Shown here: positions 8,801-12,783 of the stretch, piece after piece | Numbering within the stretch: the stretch's first letter is position 1 | How the letters are laid out: each line of letters starts with the position of its first letter | Assembly: GCA_947074225.1 (NCBI GenBank) | Contig: CAMTOX010000014.1 | Coordinates: 1-12,783, forward strand | DNA length: 12,783 nucleotides | Origin: an uncultured bacterium | GTDB lineage: Bacteria; Bacteroidota; Bacteroidia; Bacteroidales; Paludibacteraceae | Direction: 5' to 3' | Position numbers and translations under genes: made by a program | The notes under the pieces: model-generated | The model's database searches: none | What the model saw: the letters and a program-made list of their open reading frames with translations, nothing else | What the model was told of the DNA's origin: nothing

Positions 8801-11034
8801 TCTTTCCTTATAGCGAAAAAGTTACTATCGATGATAGTTTTATAGAGTTATCTATCTGTGAGGAGCCTATTTCGATAACTCCTCCTATAGAGGCCAATGC
8901 TCCATGGTTCACTTTAGGAAAGAAAGATGAAGGAGAGTTACCTTTACACATATCGGATGTCAGAATAGCAAGGCTAACTGTAAACAACATAAATGAGAGC
9001 AATATAAAACTACCTCTAAAAGCTAGCAACATTAAGATAGGTCATGAAGGGTGGAATGGTAAGGTAATTCTCAAATCGTCTACCGACACTCTATTTCGTA
9101 ATTGGCAAGATTCTATTCTCTTCCACCATGTAGAGTATCAAGAAGCAATAGAGGGCGATTCTATACTCATTTCGCAAAGAAATAGTCTTTCTCCATTGTT
9201 TAACATCGGGCATAGCTATAACCTAATCATTACCATTGAAAATGCCGATGGATGCAATGGTTATGAAGAGTTGCAACTCCTGGCACATCCCAATGCGTTA
9301 GTATGGCATGGAGATAGCAATAGCTCTTGGAATCACGATGGTAACTGGCACCCTGCAAATACTAATGGGAGTAAGGCTGTCGATATACCAAATGGAAGCT
9401 ATGCTCCTACCACTGCCATGAATATTATAATTCCTAAAACTAACAGCATTCCAATACTCTATAAAGAGGAAACAGACGATCTGGAACGCAACGAGAACCT
9501 ATTATGGGAACTCACGCATAATAGAAACAGTTGCAAACATATACATGTCATGGCTCAAGGGAATCTAATTGGTCAAGAGCATATGAATTATGATAGTGCA
9601 TGGGTAGAGATTGAAATTCCAACACGCCAATGGATTCTTCTCTCCTCACCTATCACCGGATTGGTTTCTGGCGATATGCACATACCACAAAGTGGAACCT
9701 ATAGCGCACAGCTTTTCAACCCTACAGATGCATGCGATAACAGATTAAGCAATCCTTTCTGGCAATCGCTCTACAATAGATATGTTGAATCGACCGATTA
9801 TAATGGCACGGTTCGTATCGGAAGCACCACATGGAGTGCACCGGCTAATGGATTAAACACTATCTACGCACCAAAGAGTGGTTTTGCCATCTGGACTCGC
9901 ACATCCGACCCTAACGACACCAGTGTAATCCTAAGACTACCAAAGAGCGAAGATATTTATGCATACCATGGTGCCGACGACCTACCATCAAGTCATACAG
10001 TAACAGTTAACAGACCTAATAACTACTACAAACTTGCCGATTGTGGATGGGAAGGGTACACTCATGAAACATATACTGATAACAACATTATATTATTAGG
10101 TAATCCATACTTAACGAACTTGTACATATCGTCCTTTTTTGCCGATAATACTTTTCTTACTGGAAACTATTGGGTTTACAGAGATGGAAGTATTATTGCA
10201 TGCAAAGCTAATGGAGAGAATACCTTACAAGAATCATTAAACATTAAACCATTAGAAGGATTCCTTGTAGAGATTCAGGAAGGAACACAATACCAATTTA
10301 ATGATATCATACTGCTTAGTGAGCACACCTATCCATTGCAAACAGAAGAGAATATAGAGAGTGTACCGCAACAGAGTAAAAATAAATTGACAATATCCTC
10401 AGAATTTAAAGGTCATAAGAGCAGATTACTTCTCATTGAAAGCCCATTGGCCAATGCAAACTACAATGAAACGGAAGAGGTCCCACTACTTCTTTTAGAT
10501 AGTGCCATGACACCTAACGCTATTTATGCATTAGCCGGGAATATTGCAGTACAAATAGACCAAAGAGCAACTCTAACACAAGTCCCTATTAGCATTAGAG
10601 ACATAAACAGTCAGAGTCCAAACAGCCCATGGAAACTTACCTTTCAAGGAGTAGAGAACTTTGACTATCCGCTTTACTTAATAGATAATGTAAAAGCAGA
10701 ATCTCACCTCTTAAGTGAGAATAGTGTCATAGAGTTGGAATATCCTAATCAAGAGCAATGGAGATACTTCATCAATAATGCGCCACTGGTGTTAGATGAA
10801 AACAAAGAAACTGAATCTTCAATTGTATGTTACAACTATTCTCAAGGGCAAGTTATGGTAGTATCTAACAAACGACTACATAACATAAAGGTACTAGACC
10901 CAACAGGCAGATGGATCACATCGTATAATAATATTGACCAATACCAACAGTTACTAAACCTACCACAAGGGGCATACCTACTAATCATTGATTGTAGTAA
11001 TGAACAAAGAGTAGAATCTGTGATTGTAAAATAA
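5827..11034 (+). CDS. Giant multidomain T9SS cargo protein, function unknown
   Basis: A 1735-residue secreted protein with no recognised catalytic domain. The N-terminus (basic stretch to about 15, hydrophobic 17-32) is a signal peptide. Residues about 66-95 (LWIIGENNGQYTIKSLSNGR) resemble a beta-trefoil strand pattern. Residues about 535-735 look like a MAM-type jelly roll ending in GAIAIDQLAIYIPP. Residues 1139-1156 (NADGCNGYEELQLLAHP) look like the end of an Ig/PKD-like repeat, and 1159-1205 carry a WHGDSNSSWNHDGNW motif of Bacteroidota surface proteins. Residues 1264-1300 (RQWILLSSPITGLVSGDM) resemble a block seen in large Bacteroidales secreted proteins. The last 66 residues (1670-1735) are a T9SS type A sorting domain, with KVLDPTGRW, LPQGAYLLI and terminal VIVK, so the protein should cross the outer membrane and be anchored or released. 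An in-frame TGA at 5806 fixes 5827 as the earliest ATG. Arginine is mostly AGA. Adhesion or glycan binding is plausible but unproven. Confidence 0.85.
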   Translation: MMQLILQKHYQNRLRINCLIVLSIWCIFIFAAMPPNHGDTVTISRYETLNFMTLLDSNRVCNLSTPTEQSLWIIGENNGQYTIKSLSNGRYIAQGTSSTSEIILNYTPCYYQYNSTLKTLSIGNFRFNISNNLWHFGYQLKTNIYYNSYTRASNRTIESELPPLKVYNWNTISDTMLIHFIEMNSYTPLESVTYHTINDTTELPYSLSIADSWFTYQDSIFTLSPIAIPSGRTTLVELSVPNINKQQLMKVIQLGDPDSLQLIHRPGKFDPRFNAEGMQTVHEIEKTIYIKSNESRDLPLNQEGIYARLFLHNSNGVLPTGINTTNGYATANQKGIIYLKELPENITLHYNNLILPLQIGYENSHYLDLDLTGNQFKEPTLSNRTIYTVKDASEIAQRFIEANAIGNSNHYLENYSIVAPPGKTIHVITEYPFIGDQRNYYAYNQSNNIEAITEIIFSKESSILNQIETDSIQQWRITLPEEIESANYNIQGVLSDGTTVNIAQFRITTKPYNVIEDREGDALTTLESLKSNYEYVTGIWLDNNKENTPLAWNMSEMAYYYEPIIREDNKAKKNEYRLLREYQAGEHCIKDRYSIEHNDSNGFFCLFEKESEKRVIISKCFTLEHSCNTDSLWITLWIMPLTSDSETDIILNLEGLNKQTGSYETIAQYHCGYLNTPNSRWSEIGTQFPSHSDIYNNYRIQVISAGYNSNQGAIAIDQLAIYIPPTSVRAVSLQNACKGKDIQRGVIMKLDYNTLSEYSDNETLHFWQLGNERDDTYRDSLWSCSDTLQRRYPTFFNSSIDEAMEKLTLNYQAVTLFYLDDTISRPKTSYLYLFIPNTMMEETMSYLFKIAPDTTFTNASKECCFTYNGSGVTHLDNIPITHNQGVCPTLNGEFTFERKVNEIGYSVTLENRNYDWLLRYRDNTHLDSIVNVIAKLHADTNYLKERSIDITRTNLLREEKLLLTNLINTGNLILSTPSIQTKYINSNNTFILFPYSEKVTIDDSFIELSICEEPISITPPIEANAPWFTLGKKDEGELPLHISDVRIARLTVNNINESNIKLPLKASNIKIGHEGWNGKVILKSSTDTLFRNWQDSILFHHVEYQEAIEGDSILISQRNSLSPLFNIGHSYNLIITIENADGCNGYEELQLLAHPNALVWHGDSNSSWNHDGNWHPANTNGSKAVDIPNGSYAPTTAMNIIIPKTNSIPILYKEETDDLERNENLLWELTHNRNSCKHIHVMAQGNLIGQEHMNYDSAWVEIEIPTRQWILLSSPITGLVSGDMHIPQSGTYSAQLFNPTDACDNRLSNPFWQSLYNRYVESTDYNGTVRIGSTTWSAPANGLNTIYAPKSGFAIWTRTSDPNDTSVILRLPKSEDIYAYHGADDLPSSHTVTVNRPNNYYKLADCGWEGYTHETYTDNNIILLGNPYLTNLYISSFFADNTFLTGNYWVYRDGSIIACKANGENTLQESLNIKPLEGFLVEIQEGTQYQFNDIILLSEHTYPLQTEENIESVPQQSKNKLTISSEFKGHKSRLLLIESPLANANYNETEEVPLLLLDSAMTPNAIYALAGNIAVQIDQRATLTQVPISIRDINSQSPNSPWKLTFQGVENFDYPLYLIDNVKAESHLLSENSVIELEYPNQEQWRYFINNAPLVLDENKETESSIVCYNYSQGQVMVVSNKRLHNIKVLDPTGRWITSYNNIDQYQQLLNLPQGAYLLIIDCSNEQRVESVIVK

Positions 11035-11057
11035 TTATCCCCCTAAAGATCGAGATT

Positions 11058-11441
11058 ATGAAAACAAGAATTTTCTGTATCATTTTTATAACTCTTTGCA
11101 GTTGGAATATTACTAAAGGAGAATCACTAACTCAATTCAAAGATAAATTAACAGAGAGTGAAACGCTATACAAGAGCAATACAAACCATATAAATTTACT
11201 TCACACCACTCTATTCACGCCATACGAAGAGTTTAATAACACCCCCGCTACGCTCATCAATGCAGAACTAAGAATGTGGGACAATCAGGGCAGTTCAAGT
11301 AAGGTTGACGACAATCTAGCTACAGACCCTTCCGGAGAACCTATTGGAGTCATCCCTATCGGGAATGGCACACTCTTTTCAATTATACTACTGTGTCTAT
11401 ATCTGATATTTAAAATTTCTCTCACTAATAGGTATAAATAG
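11058..11441 (+). CDS. Small exported protein with C-terminal PIGNG-membrane-basic tail
   Basis: I cannot assign this 127-residue protein to a named family. Residues 1-20 form a signal peptide (MKTRIFCIIFITLCSWNITK). The middle is polar, with LRMWDNQGSSS at 71-81. The C-terminus has the motif PIGNG (100-104), a hydrophobic segment (LFSIILLCLYLIFKI, 106-120) and a short basic tail (SLTNRYK). This motif, membrane helix and basic end recall tripartite sorting tails such as PEP-CTERM, and from memory similar P-[IV]-G-[ND]-G tails end other small Bacteroidales proteins. It begins 23 bases after the giant T9SS cargo gene with no terminator between, so the two are very probably cotranscribed. It may help the export, anchoring or assembly of the giant protein, or be cargo itself; both are inference. 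The stop codon overlaps the first base of the shared terminator. Confidence 0.8.
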   Translation: MKTRIFCIIFITLCSWNITKGESLTQFKDKLTESETLYKSNTNHINLLHTTLFTPYEEFNNTPATLINAELRMWDNQGSSSKVDDNLATDPSGEPIGVIPIGNGTLFSIILLCLYLIFKISLTNRYK

Positions 11442-11486
11442 AAAGAGAAGCAGAGCCCAATTTATTAGGGCTCTGCTTCTCCTTTC
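11441..11486. terminator. Convergent terminator between the T9SS pair and pgk
   Basis: GAGAAGCAGAGCCC (11445-11458) pairs perfectly with GGGCTCTGCTTCTC (11468-11481). A further GAAA/TTTC pairing across one bulged C extends the stem to 11441-11486, and the loop is 9 bases. T-rich sequence follows on both strands (CTTTCTTATTTATATT on plus, TTTCTATTTATA on minus), so it can serve both directions. A run of nine A at 11506-11514 (T on the minus strand) lies between it and the pgk stop. Confidence 0.88.
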
Positions 11487-11534
11487 TTATTTATATTAGG
11501 TCGTCAAAAAAAAACAAACCTATATATCTACTAT

Positions 11535-12783
11535 CTATTTTGCACCTTCAATAGCAGCAATACCAGGTAATACTCTACCCTCAATTGCCTCAAGCAATGC
11601 ACCACCACCGGTAGAGACATAGCTCACTTTATCGGCCAAGCCAAATTTATTGATACATGCCACAGAATCACCTCCTCCAATTAAAGAGAAAGCACCATTT
11701 TCAGTTGCTTCGGCAATAGCAATTGCTACAGCTTCAGAGCCATGGCTGAAGTTATCAAATTCAAAAACTCCGGTAGGACCATTCCACAAGATGGTTTTAG
11801 AGTTCTTAATAACATCGGCAAAAATCTTCTCTGTTTCTGGACCTATATCCATACCTTCCCAACCATCGGGAATATCGTTTACTGGAACCACTTTCATATG
11901 AGCATCATTAGAGAATGCATCGGCAATACGAGCATCTACAGCCATAATAATCTTCACATTGTTGGCTTTAGCTTTCTCAAGAATCTCTAAAGCTAAATCC
12001 AATTTATCATATTCACAGATTGAATCACCAACATTGCCACCTAAAGCCTTTACAAAAGTATAAGTCATTCCACCGGCAACAATAAGGTTATTCACCTTAG
12101 TCAATAAGTTCTCGATAATATCAATCTTGGTCGACACTTTAGAACCTCCCATAATAGCCGTAAAAGGAGCCTTAGCATCTTTCAATAACTGATTTACTGC
12201 ATGCACCTCTTTTTGCATCAAATAACCAAACATTTTATGGTCTACATCGAAGAAGTCGGCAATAATAGCTGTCGAAGCGTGAGCTCTGTGAGCAGTACCA
12301 AAGGCATCGTTCACATAACAATCAGCATACGAAGCCAAAGTTTTTGCAAACTCGCGTTGAGATACCTTCATAGCCTTCTTAGCCTCAGCAATCTGTTCTT
12401 CTGTTGCATCTTCAGGCAAGTTTCGAGGTTTACCCTCTTCTTCTGGATAGAAACGTAAGTTCTCTAACAATAATGCCTCGCCTGGTTTAAGAGCATCGGC
12501 TGCTTCTTTTGCATGAGCACAATCAGGAGCAAACTTCACTTCTACACCTAACAACTCGGATACACGAGGTAAGATATGTTTCAACGAATATTTCTCATCT
12601 GGATTCTTTTTAGGACGTCCCATGTGAGAAGCTATTATGACGCTACCACCTTCTGAAAGTATCTTTTTAAGAGTTGGCATTGCAGCACGAATACGTGTGT
12701 CGTCTGTAATGTTGAAGTTTTCATCTACGGGAACATTAAAGTCCACACGAACAAATGCCTTTTTACCGGCAAAATTGAATTTG
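11535..12783 (-). CDS. pgk: Phosphoglycerate kinase, 5' end cut by window
   Basis: This cytoplasmic glycolytic enzyme transfers phosphate from 1,3-bisphosphoglycerate to ADP, giving 3-phosphoglycerate and ATP. The frame is open to the window edge. Before [12 protein letters not shown] it reads [12 protein letters not shown], so only the first few residues, including the start codon, lie outside. The GTG at 12746 is an internal Val codon, not the start. About 415 residues are visible. The N-terminal domain shows [25 protein letters not shown] and [13 protein letters not shown] (phosphoglycerate binding). The C-terminal domain shows [17 protein letters not shown] and the nucleotide-binding GGGDSVA, followed by STGGGALLE. 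All key motifs are intact. The segment [18 protein letters not shown] is a charged insertion between domain elements. It is convergent with the T9SS pair and shares their terminator. Its promoter is outside the window. Confidence 0.98.
   Translation of the reverse strand, partial: KFNFAGKKAFVRVDFNVPVDENFNITDDTRIRAAMPTLKKILSEGGSVIIASHMGRPKKNPDEKYSLKHILPRVSELLGVEVKFAPDCAHAKEAADALKPGEALLLENLRFYPEEEGKPRNLPEDATEEQIAEAKKAMKVSQREFAKTLASYADCYVNDAFGTAHRAHASTAIIADFFDVDHKMFGYLMQKEVHAVNQLLKDAKAPFTAIMGGSKVSTKIDIIENLLTKVNNLIVAGGMTYTFVKALGGNVGDSICEYDKLDLALEILEKAKANNVKIIMAVDARIADAFSNDAHMKVVPVNDIPDGWEGMDIGPETEKIFADVIKNSKTILWNGPTGVFEFDNFSHGSEAVAIAIAEATENGAFSLIGGGDSVACINKFGLADKVSYVSTGGGALLEAIEGRVLPGIAAIEGAK

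Noticed and set aside
5827..11034. Giant gene as part of a mobile element or toxin system
   Set aside because: No integrase, transposase, tRNA, flanking repeats, toxin domain or immunity-like gene is visible; the T9SS tail explains its export.
11650..12458. Plus-strand open frames opposite pgk (11650-11901, 11742-11990, 12201-12458)
   Set aside because: They overlap one another and the intact pgk sequence in antisense, and show no family features.
12744..12746. GTG at 12746 as the start of phosphoglycerate kinase
   Set aside because: The frame stays open to the window end and reads [12 protein letters not shown] before this codon, which is the expected PGK N-terminus. The GTG encodes the Val of VDFNVP, so the true start is outside the window.

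Overview
The window looks like chromosomal DNA of an AT-rich Bacteroidota, most likely Bacteroidales. The signs are: promoter elements of the Bacteroidota type (TAnnTTTG at -7) before several genes, leaders with little or no Shine-Dalgarno sequence, a SusB-type GH97 glucosidase lipoprotein, and a giant secreted protein ending in a type IX secretion (T9SS) C-terminal sorting domain. The genus cannot be told from the sequence. There are no tRNA or rRNA genes, insertion sequences, integrases, CRISPR arrays or phage genes.

Layout. (1) 1-2710, minus strand: rpmH (ribosomal protein L34) with its own promoter, then a GH97 alpha-glucosidase-like lipoprotein with a long terminator hairpin downstream and an inverted repeat in its 5' leader. 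(2) 2834-3972, plus strand, divergent from GH97: a secreted M23 (LytM-type) peptidase with a C-terminal LysM domain and a strong terminator. (3) 4030-5570, plus strand: a single-gene unit for dihydrolipoamide dehydrogenase (lpd). (4) 5571-11441, plus strand: an AT-rich gap of about 260 bases, a 1735-residue multidomain T9SS cargo protein, and 23 bases later a 127-residue protein with a signal peptide and a C-terminal PIGNG + membrane segment + basic tail. (5) 11535-12783, minus strand: phosphoglycerate kinase (pgk), convergent with the pair and cut by the window end just after its first few codons. A hairpin at 11441-11486 can stop transcription from both sides.

The housekeeping genes (rpmH, lpd, pgk) are independent units and share no pathway operon. 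lpd has no 2-oxoacid dehydrogenase or glycine-cleavage partner here, and the GH97 gene has no SusC/SusD genes beside it. The least understood part is the two-gene unit at 5827-11441. It joins a very large outer-surface protein to a small protein with a membrane-tail architecture that recalls tripartite C-terminal sorting signals. This pair is the best candidate for an undescribed system, but its function cannot be read from the sequence. Arginine codon use differs sharply between lpd and the giant gene, which fits high versus low expression at least as well as it fits gene transfer.
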